Assembly: GCF_900129865.1 (NCBI RefSeq)
Contig: NZ_FQXD01000015.1
Span: 1 to 64,000 of the forward strand
Source: Virgibacillus chiguensis
GTDB lineage: Bacteria; Bacillota; Bacilli; Bacillales; Amphibacillaceae
DNA: 64,000 nucleotides
Direction of reading: 5' to 3'
Shown: in pieces, positions 20,147-29,805 of the stretch
Layout of the letters: each line of letters begins with the position of its first letter
How positions within the stretch are numbered: position 1 is the first letter of the stretch
The notes under the pieces: model-generated
Databases searched by the model: none
What the model saw: only the letters and a program-made list of their open reading frames with translations
Told to the model about the DNA's origin: nothing
Program-made: the position numbers and the translations under genes

Positions 20147-20527
20147 TCAATAAGATGGTTCTTTATCAGGAACTTTAAAAATTAATTCGCCCTCTTTAGA
20201 TAGGAAATAGTTAGTTCTCGCTATTTCTAGTACATAATCCTCATTTTTTAAACGCTCTGTTTCTTGTTTCAGATTTTTTTGTTCTTTTTTCAAATCCGCC
20301 AATTCTGCTTGTAGATTTTCATATTCGTCTGTCTTTTCCGCATGAAGAGAGCGCTGCTGGATATGATATGTAGTCATACCGCCAAGAATAACGAGAGTAA
20401 TAACTCCAAATAACACCAAACGTCGAATTAAACGTCGCTTTTTTCGATTCTGCCTTTCTACGTAGGCATCGTATTGTTGCATGTAATTCGAATCCAGTTT
20501 TCTTACGCTTTGTTTACCTGTAGTCAA
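20147..20527 (-). CDS. divIC: Cell-division protein DivIC (FtsB family)
   Basis: A bitopic septal protein that works with FtsL and DivIB in activating septal wall synthesis. The 126 residues have a basic cytoplasmic N-terminus (RQNRKKRRLIRR), one transmembrane helix at about 37-55 and an extracellular coiled coil at about 62-100. Translation starts at TTG, 9 bp after GAGGAGG. It follows yabQ by 6 bp and belongs to the yabP-yabQ-divIC group. Confidence 0.95.
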   Translation of the reverse strand: MTTGKQSVRKLDSNYMQQYDAYVERQNRKKRRLIRRLVLFGVITLVILGGMTTYHIQQRSLHAEKTDEYENLQAELADLKKEQKNLKQETERLKNEDYVLEIARTNYFLSKEGELIFKVPDKEPSY

Positions 20528-20533
20528 TACCTA

Positions 20534-21133
20534 TTACCTCCTCTTCCAGCGAATGTTCTCCCAAACCTTACTTAAGTTATTCTTTATTGTACTATAAAAT
20601 CCTGCTATTTGTAATAGAATTCCTTGAACTTTTTTAGGTAGCAACTGGTAGAATCCTCGTAGCAACCATTGGATTGGTGTTACAATCACCGTTAAAACGA
20701 AAAGCAGCAGAGAGAGAAACAGTTTTAAAACCCATATAAATATTGTATAAATAACCATTACAATTCCTTTTATCGGCGAAATAATGAAGACTTGTATAAG
20801 TCGTGAAAAAAAGCGGTAGATAGAGAGCGCAATTCGTATGAAATGCTCTAGTAACTTTTTATAATAATAGGAGAGTATCGCTTGATACATCGAAAAGCCT
20901 AGTAGACATGCTAGTACAATATATAACCTTATCTCTCCACCATTAACCAAAAATAAAATATAAAAAAGTAATAATGTTTGTGAAGTCCAAAAACCTACTT
21001 CCATTACATAAATCATGATCTTCCTATTTCTCCAATAAGGAGAGAACCTACGAAATGTGTCTAGCATGACACCCGTAGACAAGCCGCCTGCAATCATAGA
21101 TAGCATTGTTACAAGCTGCGTACTTAAACTCAT
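20534..21133 (-). CDS. yabQ: Spore cortex protein YabQ
   Basis: A 199-residue polytopic membrane protein needed for spore cortex formation in B. subtilis. About four hydrophobic segments are visible (near 5-20, 38-62, 65-82 and 123-150), and the C-terminus is basic. The start overlaps the yabP stop codon by 4 bp (ATGA), so it is translationally coupled. Its molecular activity is unknown. Confidence 0.92.
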   Translation of the reverse strand: MSLSTQLVTMLSMIAGGLSTGVMLDTFRRFSPYWRNRKIMIYVMEVGFWTSQTLLLFYILFLVNGGEIRLYIVLACLLGFSMYQAILSYYYKKLLEHFIRIALSIYRFFSRLIQVFIISPIKGIVMVIYTIFIWVLKLFLSLLLFVLTVIVTPIQWLLRGFYQLLPKKVQGILLQIAGFYSTIKNNLSKVWENIRWKRR

Positions 21134-21429
21134 TTAAATAACTTGCTAAAGAAGCCTTTAGCCTTCTCCTGCTGTTCATCAATATAAGAAAGCTCGTAAA
21201 TTTTCCCTTTGATAACAACAGAACCGTCATTCACATCTAAATTTTTCAGTTGTAAATTTTGCCCACGTATAATTAAATAACCCATTACTGTTTCCAGTAA
21301 AAATTCTTCATTATCAAAGCTATCCACTTCTTTTACACCTGTAATTTCCAAATTTTTACGATTATTCATTTTTACCGTATGATCTGTAGTAACACGTGGT
21401 ATATGCTCTTTATTCTCATAATAGTTCAT
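21130..21429 (-). CDS. yabP: Sporulation protein YabP
   Basis: A 99-residue member of the YabP/YqfC family, essential for cortex assembly in the mother cell. TGVKEVDSFDNEEFLLET and the C-terminal EKAKGFFSKLFK are near-identical to B. subtilis YabP. I use the ATG 9 bp after AGGAGGG; a GTG 12 bp upstream overlaps that site. A sigma-E-like promoter lies in front. Confidence 0.94.
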   Translation of the reverse strand: MNYYENKEHIPRVTTDHTVKMNNRKNLEITGVKEVDSFDNEEFLLETVMGYLIIRGQNLQLKNLDVNDGSVVIKGKIYELSYIDEQQEKAKGFFSKLFK

Positions 21430-21457
21430 CGCAAAAAACACCCTCCTTATCCATAGT

Positions 21458-21487
21458 AGTTTATGATAGGAGGGACAAGTATAGAAC
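21458..21487 (-). promoter_or_regulatory. candidate sigma-E promoter of yabP-yabQ-divIC
   Basis: Minus strand GTTCTATA at 21487-21480 and CATAAACT at 21465-21458 with a 14-bp spacer. The -10 fits the sigma-E consensus CATAMAMT well; the -35 is weaker. yabP and yabQ are sigma-E genes in B. subtilis. Confidence 0.5.
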
Positions 21488-21490
21488 TTT

Positions 21491-21751
21491 TTAATTCGTT
21501 ATTTTTTCTTCTTTTATAATAGTATACATGGATTGGGCTTCCTCTTTTTTCACTGTTTCTCGTAAATTATCGATACGCAGTGTAACTACCTTTTGCCCAA
21601 AGCGAATAACAAGCTCATCGCCTACCGTTAATGTCGTAGCCGCTTTAGATTGATTACCATTTACCGTAATCCTACCTTGATCAGCTACTTCCTTGGCTAA
21701 CGTACGACGCTTAATTAAACGAGATACTTTTAAAAATTTGTCTAGACGCAT
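21491..21751 (-). CDS. rqcP: RQC P-site tRNA stabilising factor (S4 domain)
   Basis: An Hsp15-family protein that works with RqcH in adding C-terminal alanine tails to nascent chains on stalled 50S subunits. The 86 residues are mostly one S4 RNA-binding domain (MRLDKFLKVSRLIKRRTLAK at the start). The start follows AAGGAG; the 13-codon upstream extension overlaps yabN. The stop codon of yabN lies 4 bp upstream, so the two are co-transcribed. Confidence 0.95.
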   Translation of the reverse strand: MRLDKFLKVSRLIKRRTLAKEVADQGRITVNGNQSKAATTLTVGDELVIRFGQKVVTLRIDNLRETVKKEEAQSMYTIIKEEKITN

Positions 21752-21755
21752 TGTT

Positions 21756-23198
21756 CTACTCCTTTTCTTTCGCCTCTTCCCATAATCCATTCATCTCTTC
21801 TAAAGTTACTTCTTGAATGGAACGCTGACGCTTTTTCAATGCTTGTTCCATATAGGAAAAACGCAAAATAAATTTTTCATTCGTATGATGTAAGGCTACT
21901 TCTGGGTTTATTTTATAATACCTTGCTATATTCGCTAGGACAAATAAAATATCGCCAAACTCCTTTTCTTGTTCATGTGCTCTCCCTTTTTGTATAGCTA
22001 CCTTAAATTCTTCTAGTTCCTCTTGTAATTTATCATAGACACCTTGTAAAGAGTGCCAATCAAACCCTACTTTTGCTGCTCTTTTTTGTAATTGATACGC
22101 CCGTGCAAGTGATGGTAAATGCTTTGCAATACCATCTAATGCAGACACTCTTGTCTCTCCTTTTTCAGCCTTTTTTAATTGCTCCCAATTCTTTACGACT
22201 TCATCTGCATTGGAAACAGATTCATTTTGAAAGACATGTGGATGACGATAAATCATTTTTTCCGTGAGGTTTTGAATGACATCATCTATCGTAAAATAAC
22301 CTTCATCTTCCCCAATTTGACTGTGTAGCATAACTTGTAGCAGTACGTCTCCTAATTCTTCAATAATCCCTTCATCATCTTGTTGGTCAATCGCGTCAAT
22401 AAGCTCATACACTTCTTCAATAGCATATTCTCGCAGGCTCTCATGTGTCTGCTTCTGATCCCACGGGCATCCACCAGGACCTCTTAACGTATGAATCACT
22501 TGGCGTAAATTTGTAAACGTATGATGTAATAAATGTTCCGGTGCGGGTGGGACATAGATACTTGTTAAATTACTAACATCAAAAGTGCGATCTAATTCTT
22601 CTAAAGGAACTTCTACTATTTTTTCCCGAACGCTTCCTACTGCATCAATAATGGTAATTGGATAGTCTGCAGGTAAGTCCTCTAACAATGTCAATTTTAC
22701 TTCAGAAGCAATCATTTGGTCATACACTTGCGAAAACACGAGGTGATTGTGGTAGTTTACATCTTGACGCTTGAAAGATGTTGCATCAAGAAATTGAAAT
22801 CCGTCAATAGGATCTATTTTTAATGCGGTAAATAGATCATCTAAATAACTGCTTCCGCCAATAATTTCTACCTCACATTCGGAATCCAGCAAAATTTGTA
22901 CGGTCTTTTCCGCAAGCATAGGATGTCCAGGCACAGCATAGATAACCTGTTCTATTTTCGCTTTTTCTAAAATAATTGCAGCAATACGATGGTATACATG
23001 AGTAAACTGTTCTTCTTCCTCATAAATTGTATCAAAAGAATGGAAGCTCACACCTTCTGCTTGCAATGCTTGAACAACAGGATGATCCAGCGTGCGGACG
23101 TGTACGGACTTGTTTAAATCACAAAGCTTTTTATAAATACCTAAAGGTAACTGATCCAAGTCTCCTGCACCAAGACCAATAATTTCGATTTTGTTCAT
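21756..23198 (-). CDS. yabN: YabN: tetrapyrrole methylase-like domain fused to MazG pyrophosphohydrolase
   Basis: A 480-residue fusion. Residues 1-220 are a SAM-dependent tetrapyrrole-methylase fold beginning IEIIGLGAGDLDQLPLG. From about 245 a MazG domain has the metal-binding EEVYELIDAID and EELGDVLLQVMLH, expected to hydrolyse aberrant nucleoside triphosphates. A second MazG-like repeat occupies the C-terminus. The start follows GAGGAGCTAG; a 54-codon upstream extension is unsupported. The substrate of the methylase-like half is unknown. Confidence 0.94.
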   Translation of the reverse strand: MNKIEIIGLGAGDLDQLPLGIYKKLCDLNKSVHVRTLDHPVVQALQAEGVSFHSFDTIYEEEEQFTHVYHRIAAIILEKAKIEQVIYAVPGHPMLAEKTVQILLDSECEVEIIGGSSYLDDLFTALKIDPIDGFQFLDATSFKRQDVNYHNHLVFSQVYDQMIASEVKLTLLEDLPADYPITIIDAVGSVREKIVEVPLEELDRTFDVSNLTSIYVPPAPEHLLHHTFTNLRQVIHTLRGPGGCPWDQKQTHESLREYAIEEVYELIDAIDQQDDEGIIEELGDVLLQVMLHSQIGEDEGYFTIDDVIQNLTEKMIYRHPHVFQNESVSNADEVVKNWEQLKKAEKGETRVSALDGIAKHLPSLARAYQLQKRAAKVGFDWHSLQGVYDKLQEELEEFKVAIQKGRAHEQEKEFGDILFVLANIARYYKINPEVALHHTNEKFILRFSYMEQALKKRQRSIQEVTLEEMNGLWEEAKEKE

Positions 23199-23278
23199 AG
23201 CTAGCTCCTCCTGAGTTATAAAGTGAATTTTTATTGAATGAGAGTTGTTTCCCCTGAAACTAGTTCGTAGCCTTAGCT

Positions 23279-23339
23279 TAGAAAAAACTTGGGCTTGCCG
23301 CCATCCTTTTATAGACGTCGTTTTGCTTAGACGAGTAAA
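23279..23339 (+). repeat. T2-type short repeat
   Basis: TAGAAAAAACTTGGGCTTGC, then CGTCGTTTTGCTTAGACGAG, matching the T2 pattern, between yabN and the YabM-like gene. Confidence 0.6.
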
Positions 23340-23476
23340 TCCTGAAATTTTGTGTTGCAAATTTATTTAAATGCAGTTACCTCATGTAAACTTGTTCAGC
23401 TCGTCTTTTCTTATTTTAAAGCAAAAATTTGATAAAACCTCTATGGTAATGGATAAACTTCATCATTTCTCTACCT

Positions 23477-25063
23477 TTATCGATAACGCTGCTTGCGAAT
23501 GAACCGTAAAGAAAGTCGCGATGGGAGCATTTGCAATTGTTGTTCCGTAAAAGCTTTTAGTCTTATTAAGCAATACCCATATACAGTAGCGCCTGTAATA
23601 GATAGAAAACCGACAAATAGAAACGATGCCACTCTTGTGGGCGGAAGCCAAGGATGCACTACCCATTTTACTATCCATAAATAACTAACCATAACGAAAG
23701 TAGCAAGTAGCAACGCCTTCCATTGTACGTTTCTTAAAAGTTGTAATAATGGTAATTTTCGCCGTAATTCTGTTAAAGCAATTACACTAAACACGAGTAA
23801 AGCGAGCACTGTAGCAAAGGAACTGCCAAATATGCCCATTGATGGGACAAACCATTGATTGCCAATCCATTTCATGAAACATGCTAGTAATATAAGTAAA
23901 GCAATACGTTTTATATATCCTAATCCTTGTAAAATAGCTGCAGCCGTAATAGCAAGTGAGCTTAATAAAACCGCAACCATTAACAGACGTAGCGCAGCAT
24001 TGCCTTGTTGATCTTGAAACAGAGCTTGATTTACTTCAGGAAAAATAGCTATTAGCCCGACTGTCGCACCTGTTGCTAAATAAATGCTAAATAGCATCGC
24101 CCCACGAATATAAGGGTAAAAGATTTGCGGCTGTTCCGTTAATTTTCTCTTCGAAACAGATGGCATTAGAGCCAATGCAAACGATGATCCAAGGACCGTA
24201 CCAATCTGAATAAGCGGTTGCCCTCGATCAAACACACCTTTAGCCTCCATTGCCATGAGCTGAGAATAACCACCATTCAAAAGACTCGGAAATAACGTAA
24301 ATGTATCAGCAAACTGTAATAAAAGTAACACCATATGGTTTAACGTAGCAACAATACCAATAGTAATAATCGTATGTACATAATGACGCATGGAATAAGG
24401 TCGCTTTTCTATATGAAATGGCTTATCACGCCAAAAGAAACCAGCTAAAACAATAGTCGCAACAATTAACCCGATTATGGAGGCAAAAACAGCAGCCCTT
24501 CCTATTGTATAAATAGGCTTTCCACTTTCGGCAATGACGATTGCTGAAGTAATGATAATCGTTACCCGAAACAGCTGTTCAGCTAGTTGAGAAAAAGCAG
24601 TAGGTTTCATCACGAAATTCCCTTGAAAAGTACCACGTAACAATGCCGTTACTGGTATAAATAAAAATGTTAACGCACCTAAATAATATATCTCTGTAAG
24701 ACGTTCATCACCAATCCACCCTGTAATATATGGTGCATTCATATAAATAAATAGCGCTAAACTTCCGTTAAGCATACAGAGTATCAGGAAAATGGGGAAA
24801 TAAAAGCTTGTTAAAGACAATTTTTGAGCATGGGATTGTTCTTCCGCTGCTAGCTTTGCTATCGCCGATGGAAATCCGTATAAAGCTAACATTAATCCAA
24901 TTCCTAGGACAGGGTAGATCTGTTGATAGACATAAATGCCCATGTCTCCAGTTACATTTTGCAAAGGGATACGATAGCCGGCACTTAATAGCTTACTGAT
25001 TACGCCAACCATTGTTAACAATAACGCCCCTTTTACAAGCTGATTTGTTTCATTTCTATTCAT
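23477..25063 (-). CDS. yabM: Polysaccharide/lipid flippase of the SpoVB/MurJ type, YabM-like
   Basis: A 528-residue integral membrane protein of the MATE/MOP (MVF) superfamily with about 14 hydrophobic helices. It is expected to flip lipid-linked wall or polysaccharide precursors. The N-terminal LVKGALLLTMVGVISKLLSA is typical of the SpoVB/YabM group. It lies between spoVT and yabN, the position of yabM in B. subtilis. The substrate cannot be told from sequence; SpoVB itself is normally elsewhere. Confidence 0.9.
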   Translation of the reverse strand: MNRNETNQLVKGALLLTMVGVISKLLSAGYRIPLQNVTGDMGIYVYQQIYPVLGIGLMLALYGFPSAIAKLAAEEQSHAQKLSLTSFYFPIFLILCMLNGSLALFIYMNAPYITGWIGDERLTEIYYLGALTFLFIPVTALLRGTFQGNFVMKPTAFSQLAEQLFRVTIIITSAIVIAESGKPIYTIGRAAVFASIIGLIVATIVLAGFFWRDKPFHIEKRPYSMRHYVHTIITIGIVATLNHMVLLLLQFADTFTLFPSLLNGGYSQLMAMEAKGVFDRGQPLIQIGTVLGSSFALALMPSVSKRKLTEQPQIFYPYIRGAMLFSIYLATGATVGLIAIFPEVNQALFQDQQGNAALRLLMVAVLLSSLAITAAAILQGLGYIKRIALLILLACFMKWIGNQWFVPSMGIFGSSFATVLALLVFSVIALTELRRKLPLLQLLRNVQWKALLLATFVMVSYLWIVKWVVHPWLPPTRVASFLFVGFLSITGATVYGYCLIRLKAFTEQQLQMLPSRLSLRFIRKQRYR

Positions 25064-25203
25064 GTAAAACTTCCTTTTACAACATGGTTCTTAAAGGATC
25101 CTTCATAATAATTGCCCGAGCGCGAATATGTTTTTTTGATACCACAATATATGGTTCATTATAGCATAGTTCTTACATAGCAAGAGGGTGATATTTTTTG
25201 CCG

Positions 25204-25262
25204 TATAAAAAACGCCAAAATCTTTAAAGTGAAAGCTGTAGTTTTCTTATACGATAGATCTT
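25204..25262 (+). repeat. T2-type short repeat, partial
   Basis: AAAACGCCAAAATC followed by GCTGTAGTTTTCTTATACGA resembles the 3' half of T2. It lies in the 467-bp gap between the YabM-like gene and spoVT. Confidence 0.5.
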
Positions 25263-25368
25263 AAAGCTTTATAATTTCCTGTAATATAAGAAAAAGCCGA
25301 ACCAATTCGAAATTCTATGGAGAGAATATCAAATATAGTTCGGACTTTCGTTTATCGTCTTATAGCGG

Positions 25369-25507
25369 TTGTTCAAAAAGTTCAGTAATAATGACACACC
25401 AAATTTCTTCGTTGGTCCGTTTTCCAGTCCCTTGAAAAAGGAAGGTTTTATGCAAAGATGTTGCGATCTCGGCCAAATTAAGCTCTTTTTACTTCCTTTT
25501 TGAACAG
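25369..25507. mobile_element. MITE-like element with terminal inverted repeats
   Basis: A stretch of about 139 bp bounded by inverted copies of TGTTCAAAAAG (TTGTTCAAAAAG at 25370-25381; CTTTTTGAACAG near 25495-25507). It contains no credible gene; an apparent 60-residue frame inside is composed of element sequence. From memory, similar TTGTTCAAAAAGT-ended repeats occur in other Bacillaceae. No target duplication is obvious. Confidence 0.55.
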
Positions 25508-25530
25508 ACACACTTATGAAGTAGATTACA

Positions 25531-26067
25531 TTATTCCATTTGCTTGGCTAGAAAGCTTGCCGCTGTCTCTGCTGATTTTTGTTGAACAGCTGAAAAGCTT
25601 TCACCTTCTTTAGCAAAAATCACTACGGATCCAATTGCATCGCCATTTGCAATAATTGGACTAATACAATAGGATATCAAGTCTTCTTCATGCCCATCAA
25701 CAATTTCTAATGATTTTGCTTCTTTTTCCAAGACTTGTTGTCTACCTTCAATGATACTAGTTAGAGGGGATCCGATGTTTTTGTTTAAGTACTCTTTTTT
25801 TGATTCTCCTGCTACTGCAATAACCTCATCTCGATCGGATATGATAACAGGGGTATGCAAAGAATCAAACAACGCTTCTGCATATTCTTTAGCAAATTGA
25901 CCTAGCTCACTAATTGGAGAATATTTTTTTAAAATTACTTCTCCTTCACGGTCCACGTATATTTCTAGCGGATCGCCCTCTCTAATGCGTAACGTTCTCC
26001 TTATTTCTTTAGGTATAACAACTCTCCCAAGATCATCAATACGTCGCACAATTCCTGTTGCTTTCAT
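25531..26067 (-). CDS. spoVT: Stage V sporulation transcription factor SpoVT
   Basis: A forespore regulator that adjusts sigma-G-dependent genes. The 178 residues are an AbrB-type swapped-hairpin DNA-binding domain (MKATGIVRRIDDLGRVVIPK, residues 1-50) and a C-terminal GAF-like domain. The start follows GTGAGGC; the 37-codon upstream extension overlaps the promoter. It lies between mfd and yabM as in B. subtilis, with its own sigma-G promoter. Confidence 0.97.
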   Translation of the reverse strand: MKATGIVRRIDDLGRVVIPKEIRRTLRIREGDPLEIYVDREGEVILKKYSPISELGQFAKEYAEALFDSLHTPVIISDRDEVIAVAGESKKEYLNKNIGSPLTSIIEGRQQVLEKEAKSLEIVDGHEEDLISYCISPIIANGDAIGSVVIFAKEGESFSAVQQKSAETAASFLAKQME

Positions 26068-26105
26068 ACTTTGTTGCCTCACTTTCTTATGGTGATTGAC
26101 TCTGC

Positions 26106-26131
26106 TTTTCACACAAATATTCGTGTGAAAA
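26106..26131. repeat. inverted repeat in the spoVT leader
   Basis: TTTTCACAC at 26106-26114 and GTGTGAAAA at 26123-26131 are perfect 9-bp inverted arms around an 8-bp AT-rich centre. It lies between the sigma-G promoter and the spoVT start codon, so it could be an operator (perhaps for SpoVT itself) or an RNA hairpin. Confidence 0.6.
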
Positions 26132-26147
26132 TCATCTTCTGTGGTTT

Positions 26148-26176
26148 TAGTATGAGGCAAAACAGGATAACTATAC
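26148..26176 (-). promoter_or_regulatory. sigma-G promoter of spoVT
   Basis: Minus strand GTATA at 26176-26172, 17-bp spacer, CATACTA at 26154-26148. Both elements fit the sigma-G consensus, and spoVT is a known sigma-G gene. Confidence 0.75.
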
Positions 26177-26194
26177 ATACAATACTAATTTTTA

Positions 26195-29100
26195 CTAACT
26201 CCGATTGGCATATTTTAAATTATCGATAAACGTTTCCACATTTTTATAGCATTGCTGCTTCGTCGTATTGGTATATTTAAATACAATTTTTAATTTACTG
26301 CTTTCGGTTCCCAGTTGGATATCTCGTCCATATGCATTTGCCCTTTCGAATACTTTTGCGCCATCAATTTGTTGACTACGCTCTTCATCAACGAGCACTT
26401 CAATTTTTTTGTTTTTCTCACTCTCACTTATAGAACGGACCCGCTCACGCTTTGCTAGCATTTTCAACGTAGATACGGTAAATAAATTAGTTACCTCTTC
26501 TGGATAGTCACCAAATCGATCAATTAATTCGTCATGTAAATCTTGTTTATCTTCGGTCGTCTCCATGGATTGGAATTGTTTATAAATGTCTACTTTTTGC
26601 TTTTCATCTGGGATATATTCATCTGGAATATACGCATCGATTACTAGTGTCAATTCTGGATCAAATGGCTTTACATCACTTATATCTTTGCCTTCTTTGC
26701 GAGCATCAATCGCCTCTTTGAGCATTTGTGAATACATGTCAAAACCGACCGAATCGATAAATCCATGCTGTTGAGCACCAAGCAGATTACCCGCTCCTCG
26801 AATGGATAAATCACGCATAGCGATTTTAAATCCAGAACCTAATTCTGTAAATTCTTTAATTGCTTGTAGACGTTTTTCAGCAACTTCGGTAAGCACTTTA
26901 TCTTTTCGATACGTAAAGTACGCATAAGCAACGCGATTGGAACGCCCTACACGGCCACGCAATTGATACAATTGACTTAGTCCCATACGGTCCGCATTGT
27001 TTACAATTAAGGTATTCACATTTGGAATATCAACGCCCGTTTCAATAATCGTCGTACTTACAAGGACATCAAATTCTCCTTCTAAAAAGGAAAAAATAAC
27101 ATTCTCCAACTCCGATTCATTCATTTGACCATGCGCAACCGCTATCCTAGCATCAATATGAGAACTTAGCTCTCTGGCTATCTCTTCAATATTTTCTACA
27201 CGGTTATGTAGAAAAAACACTTGGCCTCCTCGAGCCATTTCACGCTCTATAGCCTCTCGAACAAATATTGGGTTATACTCCATTACATAGGTTTGAATTG
27301 GAAAACGATTTTCTGGTGGCGTTTCAATTACAGAAAGATCCCGCACACCAAGCATAGACATATGCAATGTTCGTGGAATAGGTGTTGCCGTTAACGTGAG
27401 TACATCTACATTCGATTTTAGCTGCTTAATTTTTTCCTTATGCTTTACTCCAAAGCGTTGCTCTTCGTCAACAATTAATAAACCTAAATCATGGTACTGA
27501 ACATCTTTAGATAAAATACGATGTGTACCAATAACGATATCAACAGTTCCTTTTCTTAATCCATCTAGCGTTTCCTTTTGCTGCTTCCTCGTTCGAAATC
27601 TACTTAATAAACCGATGGTAATTGGATAATCTTGGAACCTTTCTCGTATTGTTTCAAAATGTTGCTGTGCTAGAATCGTCGTCGGAACTAATAACGCAAC
27701 TTGTTTTCCATCGGCAATTGCCTTAAACGCTGCGCGAATAGCTACCTCTGTTTTTCCGTAGCCAACATCTCCACAAAGAAGACGATCCATTGGACGCTCT
27801 CTTTCCATATCTTGTTTAATTTCTTGAATACAACGTAATTGATCCTCTGTTTCTTGATAAGGAAACAATGCTTCAAATTCGCGTTGCATTTCTGTATCTT
27901 CAGAAAATGCGTACCCTTTTCTTGCTTCCCTTTCAGCATAGAGCTTAATGAGATCATCTGCAATATCCTCTACAGATGATTGCACTTTCCGTTTTACTTT
28001 TTTCCATTCACTTCCACCTAGCTTATAGAGCTTCGGTTCTTTTCCTTCTGACCCTACAAATTTCTGCACTTGGTCAATTTGGTCAATAGGTACAAATAGC
28101 TTATCATCGCCGGAATATTTAATTAGCAAATAATCCTTATGCAGATCATTCACTTTTAAAGTTTCTATACCGAGGTATTTTCCGACCCCATGATTTGTAT
28201 GTACAACATAATCGCCTACTTTTAATTCTTGATAATCCTTAATTCGTTCGGCATTCGAGATTTTTTGTTGCTTTCTCGATCGTTTTGTACGTTTTTTAAA
28301 TAGTTCTTGCTCAGTCACTAACACAAGCCTGTGCATCGGCAATTCTATGCCACTTGAAATATTCCCTACCGCAATCGTTGGTTTATCAACAGGAAGCTGT
28401 ATATCTTCTGTAATGCCAAAATCGATATCATAATCCATAAATATAGAGTGAATTCTTTCCGCTCGCTCTTTATCTGGAGCTAAAACAATAACAGAATAGT
28501 CCCCCTTATCCCAGCGGAGTAATTCATTTTTAAATAAGTGCATTTGACCATGGAATTCTTGCATCGGTCTTGAAGATAAATTAACAATATTTTGTGGTTG
28601 TGTATTAGGAATATGGCGTAAAAATACAGACATATAGATACGCGGCTGTTTCATACGCTCCCATATAGCATGCCAATCAAATGAAAAAGAACTATTTCTA
28701 ACCATTTGGTTATTGGCTAGCAAATTACTGTACCAATCGCCCTCTTCTATATCCAAATGTAATGCAGTCTCTTGTATTCGGCTCATTTCATCAATAATTA
28801 TTTGGCCATCACCTGGCAAGTAATCTAGTAAACTAACAGGATTTGAATATAAATAACCAATGTATTTATACATCTCAGGAAAGCGCTCGAGATTTTTTAA
28901 GCGATCTATGTCTCGTTGCACTACCTCTGTCAATGTTGCTTTTGCTTCTTGTGTCTTTAACGTTTTCAACGTATCGGCAAGCGCTTCCTCCAAACGCTCC
29001 CCAGCCATATGAAGATCGGACTCTGTTAATAGCAATTCTGTTGCTGGCCCAATCGTAACTTCCTCCAGCTTATCTAATGAACGTTGAGTTTCAGCATCAA

Positions 29101-29719
29101 AATAGCGAATAGAGTCAATTTCCTCATCAAATAGCTCAATTCGAATCGGATGCTTTTCGGTAATAGGATATATATCAATAATTCCACCACGTTTACTAAA
29201 CTCACCTGGTGTTGTAACCATGGAAGCGCGATCATATCCCATATCTATTAAATTTGTTAAATAATGATTCACATCAATTTCTTCTCCATATTTAAATGCT
29301 AGTTGATATGTTTGCCAATACGCTGGAGGAGGAAGTATTCGTTTTAGGGCAGATACTGGAGCTATTAAAATCCCTGATTTATTTTGTGACCAAGCAGTTA
29401 AAGAGTCAATCCGCTGGCTGCGCAACTCTGGACTTGCAATAGCGATTTCTGAAGCAATCAGTTCATTAACAGGATATAGATGAACATCTTCCTCTCCCAC
29501 AATACCAACCAAATCATCGTATAGTTGCTGTGCTTGCACAAGTTGGTGGGTGACTAACAAAATCGGCTTCTTCATCTCACCTCGAATAACAGATACAAGT
29601 AAGCCTCTAGCTGAACCAGATAATCCTGCTACAAGTTGTTCATCCATTCCTGCTAGCACGCCATTAATAATGGATTGTATATCTTCTTTATTGTATAAAT
29701 ATTTTTGTATTCCTTTCAT
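26195..29719 (-). CDS. mfd: Transcription-repair coupling factor
   Basis: An ATP-driven translocase that removes stalled RNA polymerase and recruits UvrA to lesions. The 1174 residues include an N-terminal UvrB-like region, the RNA-polymerase-interacting domain around 490-560 and a RecG-like motor. In the motor, GDVGYGKTEVA is Walker A and VDEEQRFG the Walker B box. A C-terminal UvrA-inhibitory domain follows. The start chosen follows GTGGAGG by 7 bp. It stands between fin and spoVT. Confidence 0.97.
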   Translation of the reverse strand: MKGIQKYLYNKEDIQSIINGVLAGMDEQLVAGLSGSARGLLVSVIRGEMKKPILLVTHQLVQAQQLYDDLVGIVGEEDVHLYPVNELIASEIAIASPELRSQRIDSLTAWSQNKSGILIAPVSALKRILPPPAYWQTYQLAFKYGEEIDVNHYLTNLIDMGYDRASMVTTPGEFSKRGGIIDIYPITEKHPIRIELFDEEIDSIRYFDAETQRSLDKLEEVTIGPATELLLTESDLHMAGERLEEALADTLKTLKTQEAKATLTEVVQRDIDRLKNLERFPEMYKYIGYLYSNPVSLLDYLPGDGQIIIDEMSRIQETALHLDIEEGDWYSNLLANNQMVRNSSFSFDWHAIWERMKQPRIYMSVFLRHIPNTQPQNIVNLSSRPMQEFHGQMHLFKNELLRWDKGDYSVIVLAPDKERAERIHSIFMDYDIDFGITEDIQLPVDKPTIAVGNISSGIELPMHRLVLVTEQELFKKRTKRSRKQQKISNAERIKDYQELKVGDYVVHTNHGVGKYLGIETLKVNDLHKDYLLIKYSGDDKLFVPIDQIDQVQKFVGSEGKEPKLYKLGGSEWKKVKRKVQSSVEDIADDLIKLYAEREARKGYAFSEDTEMQREFEALFPYQETEDQLRCIQEIKQDMERERPMDRLLCGDVGYGKTEVAIRAAFKAIADGKQVALLVPTTILAQQHFETIRERFQDYPITIGLLSRFRTRKQQKETLDGLRKGTVDIVIGTHRILSKDVQYHDLGLLIVDEEQRFGVKHKEKIKQLKSNVDVLTLTATPIPRTLHMSMLGVRDLSVIETPPENRFPIQTYVMEYNPIFVREAIEREMARGGQVFFLHNRVENIEEIARELSSHIDARIAVAHGQMNESELENVIFSFLEGEFDVLVSTTIIETGVDIPNVNTLIVNNADRMGLSQLYQLRGRVGRSNRVAYAYFTYRKDKVLTEVAEKRLQAIKEFTELGSGFKIAMRDLSIRGAGNLLGAQQHGFIDSVGFDMYSQMLKEAIDARKEGKDISDVKPFDPELTLVIDAYIPDEYIPDEKQKVDIYKQFQSMETTEDKQDLHDELIDRFGDYPEEVTNLFTVSTLKMLAKRERVRSISESEKNKKIEVLVDEERSQQIDGAKVFERANAYGRDIQLGTESSKLKIVFKYTNTTKQQCYKNVETFIDNLKYANRS

Positions 29720-29805
29720 TCCTAAACCTCCACTTACATAGGATCCATGCAACGAATCTCGTACCCCGAAGAATTTTCTAGTTCGTATGCTTGCCCTTCA
29801 TTTTC

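Noticed and set aside
25329-25511. Minus-strand 60-codon frame
   Set aside because: It lies within and across the MITE-like element, has no proper ribosome site and its sequence is that of the repeat.
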